From: Paragonimus skrjabini miyazakii
Taxonomy: Eukaryota > Platyhelminthes > Trematoda > Plagiorchiida > Troglotrematidae
Reading direction: 5' to 3'
Length of the DNA stretch: 64,000 nucleotides
NCBI GenBank assembly: GCA_014338405.1
Contig: JTDE01001565.1
Location: 9,505 to 73,504 of the forward strand
Below, piece after piece: positions 11,723-24,249 of the stretch. Position numbers and translations under genes: made by a program. Under the pieces are notes generated by a model. It did not search any database and was not told the origin of the DNA. It saw only the letters and a list, made by a program, of their open reading frames with translations. Position 1 is the first letter of the stretch. The number at the start of each line of letters is the position of its first letter.

Positions 11723-11806
11723 TTCATATAGATTGAACATCACCCACAATTGCTCGGAGCTGTCGCATTCCCATAGACATACCAGTCGGCCCCTTTCGAA
11801 AAGAGT

Positions 11807-11849
11807 CACTAGACTCGAATTTCGCTCTAATTAGAGCTCTTCAGTAGTG
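11807..11849 (-). ncRNA. hammerhead ribozyme, complete consensus
   Basis: The minus-strand RNA has stem I CACUA/UAGUG (5 Watson-Crick pairs), core CUGAAGA (matches CUGANGA), stem II GCUCU-AAUU-AGAGC (5 pairs), GAAA, stem III reduced to A-U and U-G around a UCGA loop, and cleavage triplet GUC. All positions required for catalysis are present. The stem III segment AUUCGAGU is self-complementary, so two molecules could share a longer helix III. This is the layout described for dimeric retroelement hammerheads. Confidence 0.88.
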
Positions 11850-11868
11850 CATATCATCGCCACTACCG

Positions 11869-11923
11869 GGACTTGAACCACAGCCACGCTGTTCATGAGG
11901 CAACCGTGTTTACCACTGCGCCA
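11869..11923 (-). promoter_or_regulatory. tRNA-like Pol III promoter (A and B boxes) of the SINE
   Basis: A box TGGCGCAGTGG at 11923-11913 and B box GGTTCAAGTCC at 11879-11869, about 34 bases apart. Both match the eukaryotic consensus (TRGYNNARNGG and GGTTCRANYCC). The segment resembles a tRNA but has no clean cloverleaf. Confidence 0.85.
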
Positions 11924-12121
11924 TTGACCTCACCTTAGGCACGACCGAATTATCAACTGTGAACGCTCAACCACTTTCGCTTGTGAGTAATGATCAGGTT
12001 GCCCGATCGCTTCATGAGGAGAAACAGTTACTGTCTGTTAACTCCAATCGATAACCCCTCGACTAGGATTTCTCTCTAAGTTGAAATCATAAAAATCATT
12101 GACTTGTTGAGCGGTATTTGG

Positions 12122-12150
12122 TTACTGATGAGTAGTAAGGGATTTTGATT
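12122..12150 (+). repeat. target-site duplication, right copy
   Basis: Pairs with 11694-11722; 28 of 29 bases agree. It is long for a LINE-mediated duplication, but the boundaries match those of the SINE. Confidence 0.85.
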
Positions 12151-15100
12151 GGAATATTGTTGGCAACTGGATGAAACATATCCTCAATATTTTTTCATGA
12201 TTCGAGGCACGTGAGGAACATCTGACAGGAGGCTAACATTGCTGTTCAATGTTGTTTTTAACGCGTTCATGTAGGCTTCGTTATGTAAAAATACTGCATT
12301 TCTGTTGATAAATGCTTTACATCCCATTCTCACTCAAACAGTTTTAGGCTATCATGAGGGCTCGGGAATCTGTCTAGGAGAAAGAGGGGAATCGCTGTTT
12401 GGAAATGCCTGCATTAAAAGTGTGACTCGGAACTTGTGAAGTCGCTAGAGTAATAACAGTAAAAAAAACAATTATACGTTATCAAAACATTAATCTGTAT
12501 ACGATCGGTGCACGGCGGAAGAGAGTTTTCATTGTGAAGGAAAGATGAGGAAGGTGGTTGGTTGAATATGCCCACACCAGAAGCTTAAAATCGAAAGTCC
12601 TCGTGAATACACCAACTTAAACTGTTGCACATGTGACAGTAGTGTGCGGTACCTGCAAATCATAATATGCTTACAAAGTGTGTGGCAAGTGTCCATTATG
12701 TGCATGATTACACAAACTGGCTTTATGTGATGATTGTCACTAAACCAATTTCTCATTACTGTTGTTTTATTACACTGTTGACCATAAGCTGTACAATTGC
12801 GTTCGAGAGATAAATTACCTACTTTGTTTAGTTCGGTTGTTATTACTATTTCGTCGAACCTAGCTCTGGGGTTGATCTGATTTAACTACTTCATTTCTGT
12901 ATTCCTGGTACCATCACACTTTGCTACGTTTCGGTTTGAATGTGTATTCACTCACTAATTAGCATATTATTTAGGTTTCAAAGTAAGCGATTCAATTATC
13001 GCTATCTACCTGTCCCGTTGGTTCGTTCAGTATTGATGCTCACAATACTGGGTGTGTTCACAATGTGAAGTGATCTTATGAATTCCAGATTTCAACTATA
13101 CTGAGAAATTTTGATGCGAAAACAAACGTCATCTATGGTTAGTACCTACTTAGTTGTAATTTTTTTGTAAAAATTTCATATCTCTTCATTCAGCCCATTT
13201 TATTAGGTGTTCTAGGATGTGACCAACAGGACTATTCAATACGTCAATGGTGAAGAGGAAACGCATACTTGAAGTGGGAGCGATGGAAATGATGCGGTTA
13301 TTAGTCAAAATCCATCATGTTCGTTGACAGTTATCAGATATGCATATCCTAGTGAGGTGTGATGGAAATGAGTTTAATGGCACAACGTTTGGCTGGTAGG
13401 GAAGTTGCTTTAGATTATACTACGTATCCCAAAGACTACTGTATTGAATCTGTTAGATGTTTGTGGACGTCATTAGGCAGTACGTATACGAAACTGCCTA
13501 CTAAAAGACATCACACAATAATAAGCATGTATCCGATCAAACACAGAATTTAAAAACGAATTCCAGCTTTTCCAAAGACAAAGAACGTTTGGCTGTTCTG
13601 GCGCAAAACGGTAGCCCGAGACCAGTGATATACATGTCTGTCGATCGCATTTGATTGATATTTAGACTGGGCCTTTAGTTGGCTAATTGAAACGGATGGA
13701 TTACTTAATATGCAATATGTTTAACATCTTTTTTTGTAAGAAACAATTAATTCGTTTCAAGCACATATCTTCATGAATGAACCATGTTTTTTGTGCAGTT
13801 GTCATCTTCTTTGTTATCGTAAGTAGTGTCTTCACATATATGTGTCATTGCATACATATCGACACAATTGTCAGTGCGATAACTGATCTTTCGAAAATCT
13901 GTTGTGTGTAGCAGCATATGCCCCAACAACAATACGCGTTGTCTTCCGTTTTAAATACGGCTGTCTATCAGCACTTGCCAAATCGCACTAGTAATTTTGC
14001 AAAAACATTCATCTTTGTATACAAATCAAGAGAAGATGGCCGTTCTCTATAAATGTTATTTGTTCTGCGGTTAACTTGTTCTTATCATCTCTGTACGATT
14101 GGTGATAAGATTTGTCATTTACCATTTTGATACTAGGTGACTTCAAGGTATGCACAATTCAATCACACAACTAGCAATTTTTAATAACGTTATACTCACT
14201 TACAGGTATACTATTTTTTTCATTCAGGCGTCTTGGTATAGTGTGTAATCAAATAGACACAACAGTTAATTGGTGTCACATTATGGTGTGAGCAGCCACG
14301 AAGTAGACGTGCCGGAACCATTCCGGGTCGTATGTATGGTTTCAGTCAATCAACTAAATTCGGCCAGATAGTGGATTTGGACAACGACTGAATGGATTGA
14401 AATAAGATTATGTAATCCGCTGCTTCGTTCTCAAGAAACAATCCGTTCCATTTTTGCAAACCCCTGGTCTTAAGTGGTTTCACCTCAGGCACCGACATAC
14501 GCACATGGGACCTGATTCTATCCTGTGATCATCAGATATTTATTTTCAATAAATGTAATCCATTTGTATTTGCACTTTGGTGGATTGAATATGCTACAGT
14601 TAACTTGTAGTAGAAGCAAGAAATGAATTAGCAATGTTAAAAGGCAATCTACAATGACTCAAGGTAAGTGTTCACGACAAATTCCACCATACTAATTCCG
14701 TTGTGTGGTGGAAGAAGGTTCCTCTAAAATAACAGAGAAATTTCAGCGAATTCGGTTTCTCCAGTATGATAAAAACAGAATGTTACCGCAGTTAGCTGTC
14801 GATAACAAGGACAACGTGAAGACTGGAGGAGAGGCTTGTGATGACGAAATATGTATTGATTCAAACGGTAGACATGTCGTTTATACATACAAAGAACATA
14901 ACAGATATGAAAATCACTATGTAGCAAGAGAATAAAAGTTGACAGACTCCACAACCCTCTTCCTAGTAAATTGAGTAGATACACTGGTTATCTTATTCAT
15001 TTCTTAATCGTGATAGGAATCTTTATCCTCATGTTTGTATGCTTGAAAATTGATCCATCAACACCAACGGAGGTTATTGACTAACATATTGTGTTCAATA

Positions 15101-17578
15101 CTGAAGGGCATTAGAACAAACTGCTTAGAAAATCTGATCTCAACTCCGATGAAGGCTACAGATAATTATAAATGGCTGATCAATTTAACCTACGAGAATT
15201 TAATGAAGTTTAAAAGCTAAGGAAAGTGAGCAAGCGGTCACTTAACGTGCAGATGTTTTCAAGTCGGAATTGTAAACTAAATATTAGACATCATTGTCGA
15301 TTGTTTTCAACTTCTGCTGCTAGCAATAATTTCATTTAATACAGTCATCAGTGATTGATGGATTAGCTACCACGTTCAATGCATTCATGTGTATTCTAAC
15401 ACTGTATATAGTAATTTTACTGTACATGTCGAAATAGGTAATTTTGCTTTAACGTTATTCTGTACTGTAGATGCTAACAGGGGGCACAGATATAAAACAT
15501 ACCTTCTAGAAACAATTCGCCATTTACCGCTAACAATAAGCTTAACCTAAGAATATAAGCAACATATTTTTGAAAACAAACCAAGACGATTTGTTCCCGT
15601 GTCATATAAAACGATTGACTTAATGATGAATGGTTTTTCGTTTGAAATTTCTCTTACTCACACATCTCAGCAACTGTGTATTAGTAATCCATGTTGTTTA
15701 TCACTTGCTTGTTCATACTCATTGACATGTGTTACCATTCTAAAAAAAGTTCACACGTTCCATTTTCAGAAACGGAATCATATTCTATCCAATCGTGTAA
15801 AGTCATTGAAAAGTCCCAAAACTATGTATTGTTTATCGTTTATTGCTCATCTTCGCACAAAAATCATTCATTTCTTATCTCTGCGAAACCCCAGTATAAC
15901 TTAATGAATTTATTTCAGAGGATTTGAGGATGTCCAAGCTTGGAGATTGAACCTAATAGTTTGTGTATTCTGCGCGCCTGTTACAAATGTGTACAACATA
16001 TTTCCCGTTAGTTCCACACTTCAACCCCATGTGTCCTCCAGCATATACTCAGTGGACAGTATGAAAGATTTTCTCACTAGATACATGTGTCACATTGTAA
16101 ACTAAAATTTTGCTAAACAATGGAAGAAAATGCTATAAAACATAAAGTCCTGGCTGTTCCAAGCTGGTCCAATTCTCGTATTCGCACATCACTAGACAAC
16201 ACTAATTTTCTGAAGAACGTAAAGAACTTGAAATCATTTCTACATAATTTGCCACTTAAGACCTTCAAGAGTCTGCTCAGACGTTGCTTGATTTTCATAA
16301 ACCCTTGAGGGAAATATTCGTTTTATATTTTTCTTCGCACAACAAACAAACTGTTCCGATATATATGCCCCACTAATGTGATCCCTCAAGTGATTGGTTT
16401 CTTTTAGGTAGGAAATAATTAATGTCTGCTTTTCCCAGACATTTGTTCGAACTCAATCACCCTGGAATATCTTTATAAGAAGCTTGAGTTCTGTTCTATA
16501 AATAATCGGAAGGCCCTTGCATTTCGTCCAGGTAATGTTTTGTAGAATACTTTCAGTATGAATTGTAGTACGATTCGTGCAACTGAGAAAACCAGCAAGA
16601 AATTTATAGTTATTTCAAATTTCATACACATACTGGTCAGACCAAGGTGGATGGACCGTTAAGAACCAAAAGGGTGCAAACTGGACTAGTTGATGTCACA
16701 TGACCAATAGGGTTTCGGATAAATTCAGGATGACTGATCGATACGGTGAGGCAATCAGCTTGATAGATCAAACCGCCGGGCTCCGGCAAGCATCGGGCGA
16801 TTTACGAAACTGGCTTCTGCTTTCTAATTCATTTACATGGGACCACGCTGGACCTTAAGCCGATTACATTTTCCCAGACTTCCATTCCACAATAAGGCGC
16901 TTGCCGATCTAAACGTTATCACAGCTACAAGTAAGTTGATGAGTACTCTGCGGAGTAAACTGTTTTGACATTCGCGTCATCCTTTGGATGACTGGTAGTG
17001 ACGTGGTGTGACCGTGTGATAACAATGTTGAATGATTTGTGCTAACCGCCACGTTAGAAACAACATATTACTGTCTCCTTTGTATGGTATCTGCTTGTAC
17101 ACTAGTCTTTTGGATACAGGTAATTCCTTTGGATTCTTTGTGAGAATCAACAAACCCAATGAGTAAACAGTGGCTATCGAGTTTACTTGGAAAATTTCAA
17201 TACGAGATCAAATGCGCCACGCATACACATCGTTTACGATTTCCGAAATGGACAATGACTTAAAGAATGCTTTCGATAGGTGAGAATGTGTTTTAATTCG
17301 TGTGTTAACTACGTCACTTTGACTCAACTTGCACTGATCAACAAGCAATGTCATCTCTTTGGCTTACTGTTAACATCAAGAAAGGCAATTATATTTTCTT
17401 TCTGAAGCTGAGTTGACAATGGCACGTTTGTGTGTGATATGCTCAGTAAATCCAACAGTTTTCTGCTGTCTCCGTATTTTGAGCGAATACCATCGTCACC
17501 AATATGTTTCCAAAAAAACTGAGTATCTTCTAGCAAAGACACAACGGAATTTTATCATAGACCTAAATAATTCTGCTA
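12151..17578. other. no recognised gene
   Basis: Several open frames of 60-100 codons occur (for example 14705-14935 +, 15599-15904 +) but none shows a domain, conserved motif or convincing splice context. A GC-richer patch at about 16640-16930 stands out from its AT-rich flanks and may be an old transposon piece. Confidence 0.4.
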
Positions 17579-17582
17579 ATAT

Positions 17583-17870
17583 TATAACATGCAAACCGGT
17601 TGTTTCTTCTCTGATTGTCCGTTACACTTGCGGACCAACTGTGGGGCAACGTAGAAACAACTGAGGACTGCGTTCCTCCGAAGTAAGGATTCCAACAACA
17701 GTCCTGTGAAAGGAATCTACAAGAAACACGCATAAGCCAAAGCCCCAGTAAGCCATGCACACGACTTACACAAAGGAAAACTAAAACGGCGCCGACAACA
17801 CAGCAACACGTCCTGTTACACAATTTAAATTCAGCCCGTGAGCGCTCGCTGGTTTCGACTGCACGTTATA
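17583..17870 (-). mobile_element. solo LTR-like element, copy 1
   Basis: 288 bases homologous throughout to 50598-50883 on the opposite strand. It is flanked on both sides by ATAT (17579-17582 and 17871-17874), a 4-bp target-site duplication. On the minus strand it begins TATAACGTGCAG and ends TTGCATGTTATA; in the other copy these ends are TG...CA, the hallmark of LTRs. No internal retroelement genes adjoin it, so it is best read as a solo LTR. A short terminal-inverted-repeat element is the alternative because the ends are imperfectly inverted. Confidence 0.7.
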
Positions 17871-17874
17871 ATAT

Positions 17875-19229
17875 CCGTCTCAGAGAGTCACTCAATGCGA
17901 AGCCATCTATCTGTTTATATTCTTCGTTTTTAGAATCAAACGTTGATATTTTCAGTACAAAAAAATATTAACGGTTCCAGTCTATTGATTCGATTCGAAC
18001 TCTGAATGTTACGAATTAATTCAACATCATATACAAACTGAACTGTTTCTCCTAGTTACACATTCGTTAACAATTAAAGTACGTCAGGAAACCATATAAC
18101 ATTTTCCTTCAGATTGGAATTATGTAGTGAGTTGTACAACTTGAATACATTTCAGAAACTAAATTTCGAAACCTGTGTGCTAATTAGCGACGAAAAATGT
18201 AGTCATTATTCGACCAGGTCTTGATATCGCGAACTCATAGTTGAAAGTAATAATCGCGATAGCGTTTACGATTTGTAAATCTTCGATAATATGTGTAGTT
18301 GTGAGATCATACTGCTAATAGGTCTAAAACTCATACTGTCTTTCGCCTACGTATCTAGTCAGAAAAAGTCTGCAGAACATGAAAAGTCAGCATTTTCACC
18401 TACATCTTGGTTTGATATTTAGCCTATTTCTGTTGAACTTTTTTTTCTCATTACTGTTATGTGTCACAGCTGGCCAAAGCATATGAAATGCTATTAACAC
18501 TCTGCAAAATGTGTTTTCTTGGGGTAATTCAAATTTCCGATAGGAAGTTGGGGATTTGGTTAATTCCAAGTTGAACATGACTAAGAGTTGGGCATAGATT
18601 TCACATTCAAACAGATTTTCCGGCCTGTCTTTTTCTAAAAGAAGCAATAGAATCTAATTTCTCGTTAGAACGTGTCAGTAGTGCCTATCTTTGTCACGAT
18701 TAATTACTCACCAGTAACTTACAGTATCGCCCAGCAAGTTTGATGAGATTGGAGATTTAAACCTGCGTCAGAAGTTCTAATCGGGGGGTGATTGTTTATA
18801 AACCTCATGAAACGATGCACATGACCGCTCACGGAATAGTGATGTGCTTGACAGAAATCAAATTTTCCACCTTGCACTGAAGAAAACAAACAATCTGAGT
18901 CCCAAAAATAACGCGACTGTCTCTGCAAACTACTTACAAGTCGAATCAAAGGATGAGTACAAAAAGTCACTGTTCCATTCTAAAACGTATGCGATAGGGC
19001 GACCAATACAGGGTATTTATACGATGTATGGTGACCTACAAACATTCTCGAATCAGAAGATTGAACGGCAGTTGGCGAAAATAGTAGTTGATATCAGTGA
19101 GCATAACAGAATAAAGGTTAACCGGGCGAAATAATAGCGAAAGTTGTCTCTAAATTGATGTAAGAATTTTTCTCAATGTGACTGAGCAAGATCGTTTCGT
19201 TGAGGAAGGAAGCCGTTTTGGATGAAAAA
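17875..19229. other. no recognised feature
   Basis: AT-rich sequence. The 96-codon frame at 18844-19134 (+) has no recognisable motif. Confidence 0.4.
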
Positions 19230-19490
19230 AATAGGATTCCGTAGCAGTTATTGATTGGAGCTAAAGACAGATAACTGTGTCTCTAACAGATATGGTCGGG
19301 TAACATGTTCATTCCTCACAACCGAATGTTGTTTGGCGTCCAGATATGGCAATTTGGTTGTGCCTAAGTGGTCAACTTAGTTGCCAGACGAAAGCGTGTA
19401 CGGAGTTATAGTTCAAGCCGTGATTAAGAAAAACATTCCTAAAGTGTTTTGAAAAGAATCTAGTGCTTCTTTTTCGAGTAATAGCTGGTT
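19230..19490 (+). mobile_element. SINE copy, decayed
   Basis: Aligns with the SINE at 11723-12121: TTGGAGCTAAAGACAG, GTAACATGTTCATTCCTCAC, TTTGGTTGTGCCTAAGTGG and a B-box-like AGTTCAAGCCG. The ribozyme region is mutated; only the 3' arm (ATCTAGTGCTTC) and the following TTTTTCGA remain recognisable. Confidence 0.6.
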
Positions 19491-21786
19491 AGAAAAACTA
19501 TCTAAATACGAAGGCTGCGATTAAATGTGAATGATGTTCAATTTATAATGCATCTTTTTAGATGGGAAGAAGGCCTTCATTTCAAAATTATTTGTTCAAT
19601 GTCACGTAATTGGTACCACGCTAAGGAAATCTGGAATTTTTATAACAAGAAATAGAATTGACGGTCAGACTGATTTGAAGTATCTCTCTGTCCAGAGGCT
19701 AAAAATAACTCAGACAGCACTCGGAGAGACTAGCTTCCGGAAATGAGCTTTCTCAATCGGATACAATGAACGTACACTACAACAATGGTCTTTTAACAGA
19801 ACCATGACAGAACTAGCGCAAACGTAATGGAAACTTCCAAACTGCCTTGCCCATTTTATCTAGTTAACCGAACAACCACAAAAAATGTTAATTGCCTACC
19901 GAGTACAAAATGTTCTCAACTAATTCTCCCAATATCACTCTTTCGTTTTCACATTCTGTTATATTACTAATGTTTACACCACAAGTAAATATGAGGGAAA
20001 TGTGCAATTTTCTCAATGTTTCTCATATGGACTGTAAACATTATTATTGCTAATAAAAGATTGACACTCATATTGACTGGTCAGTTTAGAGAATAATTCT
20101 ATAATATTGCAGTTTGACCGGACCCAACTTGGCTAGAACCAACTAGATGTGATCGTGTCCAGAGCTATCACTTGATTAAATGTGGTTTATGAGATGAAAG
20201 AGAACAGCATATAGCAGTTTTTGCGAAAGTTTCCTCTATTTGGTTCGCCCAAATAAAGCAACCTATTTTGAGGTCAAACAGANNNNNNNNNNNNNNNNNN
20301 NNNNNNNNNNNNNNNNNNNNNNNNNNNNNNNNNNNNNNNNNNNNNNNNNNNNNNNNNNNNNNNNNNNNNNNNNNNNNNNNNNACGATTTGAGAAAATATA
20401 TGATGAACCGCCACAATGATGTAGAACATGTCTCGTGTTCATTTTAATGAACGATGTTATAACGAATGTCTCCGATGTAATGGGTGAATAATCTTTTCGT
20501 GTTCTTACTACTGTTCCTTATATCAAACGAGAATGATGAACTATACAATTGCGTCGCGTTGAATCTCCAACTGTTCGTTCTATCCGGAGTAATGGAAGAT
20601 CACAGATGTTCACAGAGGAGTGTGGATACTGAAGTCGAACACATATGATACCTCGTTAACAAAGATTGATATTTGAAACAATCGTCGGATGAACATTGTT
20701 CAGCTACTTTTGTTCAGGTAAACGATATAATTTTAAGTCTAAGCACTAGGAATGAAAGACGAATCGGGAATGGAGAAAAACCGTTGAGGCGTACATTTTG
20801 CATTGTGATCACAATGTGAAGAAAATCTGTAGTATAACCGATCTCACGAGAAAAAAACACGTTTAACATATTTTCCGTTATGGACCGTACAAAGAAAACA
20901 CAATGAATGTGCCAGACTAAAATGGTAGCGGTTGGCATGAATAACGTGAATTGTTCATTGTACCGAAATAGCCGAATGATACTGGGCTTCTAAATCTTTT
21001 TTTCTGATGGCATCGTACTATAAACATCCAGTCAATGTGATTTCTTTCAGTAATGCATACCGTTGGATAAACGCTTGTTATTATGCGCGAGTATTGCTGT
21101 TTCCGCAAGGAACCTGTGTATTTTTCCTTAATTTTGGAAGCACTGCTTTTAGGGATTCGAGCAACAGGATTTTAATGTTAGTCCGTTGCATGTGGTATTT
21201 TATTTGCACGTTTACGGGTCGATCGACCAATCAGTGAGTTGTAAGGCACGCTCAGGCAAAAAGCTTAAGACAATCCTTTCATTCCATCTAGGCAGATAAT
21301 GGCAATAATTCCAACAAAAAGCTTTGTTTGTCTAAGGATGAGGTTTGTTACCGTCAATGTTTCATGTTGGGTTACCATTCCGTTATTGAATTCTGCGCTG
21401 GCCATGCTGGCCGTAAGTGTGGCTTTCTGTTAAGCAAAAGATTAATTATAAAACTGATAGAACACCGAGTTTCAGCTAAAGACTAATGTTTGTTAATTGT
21501 TTTTCCTACTCGTTAGCTTATATTTTTCAAAAGACAAACTCATCAACCGGTCATCATCTTAAAATCCACTGCGCCGCACACAACCTTACCGAATGGATTC
21601 CTTAAGCGTCAACTCCGATGTTGCTGCTTTTACAAACCCGGACATGCCTGTTAAGTGCAAGTTTATATTTACGTTTGTGAGTTGGTGGCATCCGAAACGA
21701 ATTAGCCTGTCAGAGTGACCGAAGTCAAAGGACGCCTGCTCTTTGAACCGTCACCCCGAGTGGCTTGCGCTGCACCACTTGCGGTT
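19491..21786. other. no recognised gene; contains an assembly gap
   Basis: No coding or repeat signature seen. The 100-N gap at 20283-20382 is listed separately. Confidence 0.4.
20283..20382. other. assembly gap of 100 N
   Basis: Exactly 100 undetermined bases, the usual placeholder for a gap of unknown length. The flanks are not duplicates of each other. Confidence 0.99.
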
Positions 21787-21849
21787 CCACTCACACACCA
21801 CGTATCCGATGTAAACTCGAAGGAATAAGACCAGGAGGTGTGTGAGTGG
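21787..21849. repeat. perfect 13-bp inverted repeat
   Basis: CCACTCACACACC at 21787-21799 and its exact complement at 21837-21849, with a 37-base loop. It could form a hairpin in DNA or RNA. No parent element was identified. Confidence 0.7.
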
Positions 21850-22229
21850 GGCCTTGTGTCCAGCCAGTCAATACTGGTTAGATTATTGAATGATTGGCAA
21901 GAAAGGGAAATCTTTGTCTTCCAGAAAATAAACACAGAGAGCCTGCAATAACAAGATCTATACTGAAAATAAAGACCTGTAAATTGCAATACAAGAAGCA
22001 TTTCAGTATACGAATGCATGTTACTGTATTTTAGAAAGGATAAAGTTGAAAAACAAAACTCAAAGTTGAACTACGAAAAGAACAGGCAAACGATTCATCA
22101 TACAAGACGTCAAAAAATCTCAAGAAAAGAATGGGTAGAAAACCGCAGACACTCAAGTTTCTGAAAAGAGGAGCGGATAAATTGCCAAACGACCATAGTC
22201 TTGGTCGATGAAATCATTAACGAAAATTG
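21850..22229. other. no recognised feature
   Basis: Sequence between the hairpin and the 3' end of the RTE-type LINE. Nothing recognised. Confidence 0.4.
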
Positions 22230-22259
22230 AATGAATATACTGTTATGACCTACCTCAGC

Positions 22260-24249
22260 CTAAGGTACTCGCCGTCTCTTCGATGGCAGTGCATTATGAG
22301 TACGCTGGTGACCTACTAAGCCAAGGCAGCCAGCGCATTGGCGGCCGCACACATCGCAACACTAAATAATCATGTCACCACGACCTACGACACCGATGGT
22401 TCCCTTGCGTACCGCACAATTTCGTTCTCAGCCCAGCAATAGGTGTTCATTGAACTCGCGGACGCCAGTCTGAATCGTATACCTCCAGGCCATTCGGTTT
22501 AACGCTAAGTCCTCCCAACATCTAAAATCAATTTCACAACGTGAAAGACCTACCCGCATAGCATCCTGATATCTCCGCTTTTGACCACCAGAATTTCGCC
22601 TACCTGATCTCAGTTGTCCATACAGCACCTGATATGGAATACGGTCATCACCTATCCGACGGACGTGACCCAGCCAACGAAGCTGATTCAACATCAGCAG
22701 GGCTTCCATCCCGTTCATGAAGGCGGCTCAGATAACGCACATTACGCTGATACAATGTCCACGTTTCACTGCCGTACAGCAGTATAGACAGCACCATAGA
22801 GCGTTAGACAAAGAGCTTGATGCTCAAATTCAGGCTGTGGTTCTCCCAAACACCTCTTTCACGATGTCCGAAAGCAGTACTAGCCTTTGCCACACGAGGT
22901 CTCAACTCGCGGTCCACGGACAGATCGGTGGACAGATTGCTGCCCAAGTAGCAGAAATCTGTGCAGCTGCTGACAACATCTCCATCAACGCGGATTTGGG
23001 GTGAAGGTGCACAGACAGAACCTCCGCCCGAAGAAGGCTGAAAGAAAGAAAATGTCTCACCTGTGTTGATATCTAGTCCAAATGTGGATGCCGCGGTCGC
23101 GAAAGCCGTGGCCAGTCGCTGTAGTTCGTCCTCGCTATGTGCAAACAGCGCGCTGTCATCTGCGAACAGAAGTATGAGCATCGTTGAGGTATATAACCGG
23201 ATTGGGGCGCCGAAACGTCAAATATTCAGGCGCCCATCCGTCCGGAACTCTACCTTAACACCGTACTCCCCAGAGTCCTGAAAAGCAACTGTTAGCATGG
23301 CAGTCAAATATAAACTAAATAGGGATGGAGCCAGGACACAACCTTGCTTCACGCCAGTGACAATGTTAAAATCATCAGAGGTGGATTCACACGATTGCAT
23401 CTTCGCCCTCATGCTCAAATACAACAATCTAATCGAATTGACGAACTTACCTGGACATCCAAACTCACTAAGCATCGTCCACAGTACCTCGCGGCTCATG
23501 GAATCGAACGCTTTGGTGAAGTCTACGAAGAGGGTATACAGGGGCTGGTTCCGTTCCCGGCGCTTCTCCTGAAGCTGTCGAGCAGCGAACACCAATTCGA
23601 TCGTATTCCTGTTCGCCCGGAATCCGCATTGCTCCTCAGGAACATTGGCCTCTAAGACATCTGTATTCAGCCGGTTCGGATGAATTCTTGCAAGCACTTT
23701 GTTTGCGCAGCTGAGCAGACTGATGTCCCGATAGATGTCAGGGTATTGCTTGTTATCCTTACCTTTAAACAAAGGTACTATCACAGCATCCTTGAAATCT
23801 TGTGGCATCACCTCGTGCTCCCAGATGGAGTGAACCAGCTGGAGCAGTGCACGTACCATCCCCGGTCCGCCATTCTTCAGGATCTTACCTAGTAGTCCAT
23901 CTTCACCTGCAGCCTTCCCGTTGTGAAGTTGGCCAATCGCTTTCTGCAACTCTAGCAAGTCCGGGAAGGGAGGTAATGAAGGCTTGATGGACTGTTGCGG
24001 CAGGCTGGTCACGGTCACCTAGTCAATATTAGAAGGACGGTTTAGTAGGCTACCAAAGTGTTCGTGCCAGATCTTCATGATGTCCTCTGGCTGGGTGCAC
24101 AAACAGTCGGTGTCCACGTCTACCAGTGTTTTAGTAGACTGGATAGATGGATCAAAGATCGCTTTGAGCGAATTGTAGAACTCCTTATGTTGTCGACGAT
24201 CTGCGATCTTTTGTATCATCCGTATGACACATAGTAGGACCGTAAACAC
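22260..24249 (-). pseudogene. RTE reverse transcriptase with C-terminal zinc finger
   Basis: The frame enters after the endonuclease deletion and passes one TGA/TAG-type stop just before 24018. It then encodes RT fingers and palm (23218-24018): motif A LYTLFVDFTKAFDS and motif B VTGVKQGCVLAPSLFSLY. A stop after DGRLNI and a restart lead to motif C LLFADDSALFAHSE (23181-22804). Further on, RWLGHVRRIGDDRIPYQVLYG (22718-22428) is the usual RTE 3' segment. The last block (about 22362-22298) is a C2H2 finger, CDVCGRQC...GHQRTH, followed by a TAG at 22262-22260. The catalytic Asp residues are preserved, so this copy is less decayed than most others here. Confidence 0.87.

Larger units (their letters stand above)
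11723..12121 (-). mobile_element. full-length hammerhead-bearing SINE
   Basis: A 399-bp insertion framed by 29-bp target-site duplications. On the minus strand the order is: about 190 bases with no promoter (CAACAAGTCAATG...TTGGAGTTAACAGACAG), a tRNA-like Pol III promoter, a hammerhead ribozyme, then about 85 bases ending TGTTCAATCTATATG. Other copies or fragments in the window are at 4440-4640 (-), 19230-19490 (+), 34985-35175 (+), 46925-47060 (-) and 63611-64000. It encodes no protein and must use LINE machinery in trans. Unlike ordinary tRNA SINEs, the Pol III promoter is in the middle rather than at the 5' end. That fits a unit defined by ribozyme cleavage and inserted in permuted form (inference). 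Confidence 0.85.

Noticed and set aside
20168..20416. 82-codon frame on the minus strand spanning the first gap
   Set aside because: Most of it is undetermined sequence, so the frame is an artefact of the Ns.
22717..23655. Several plus-strand frames of 70-103 codons opposite the RTE element
   Set aside because: They are shadows of the minus-strand reverse transcriptase, which has clear RT motifs.
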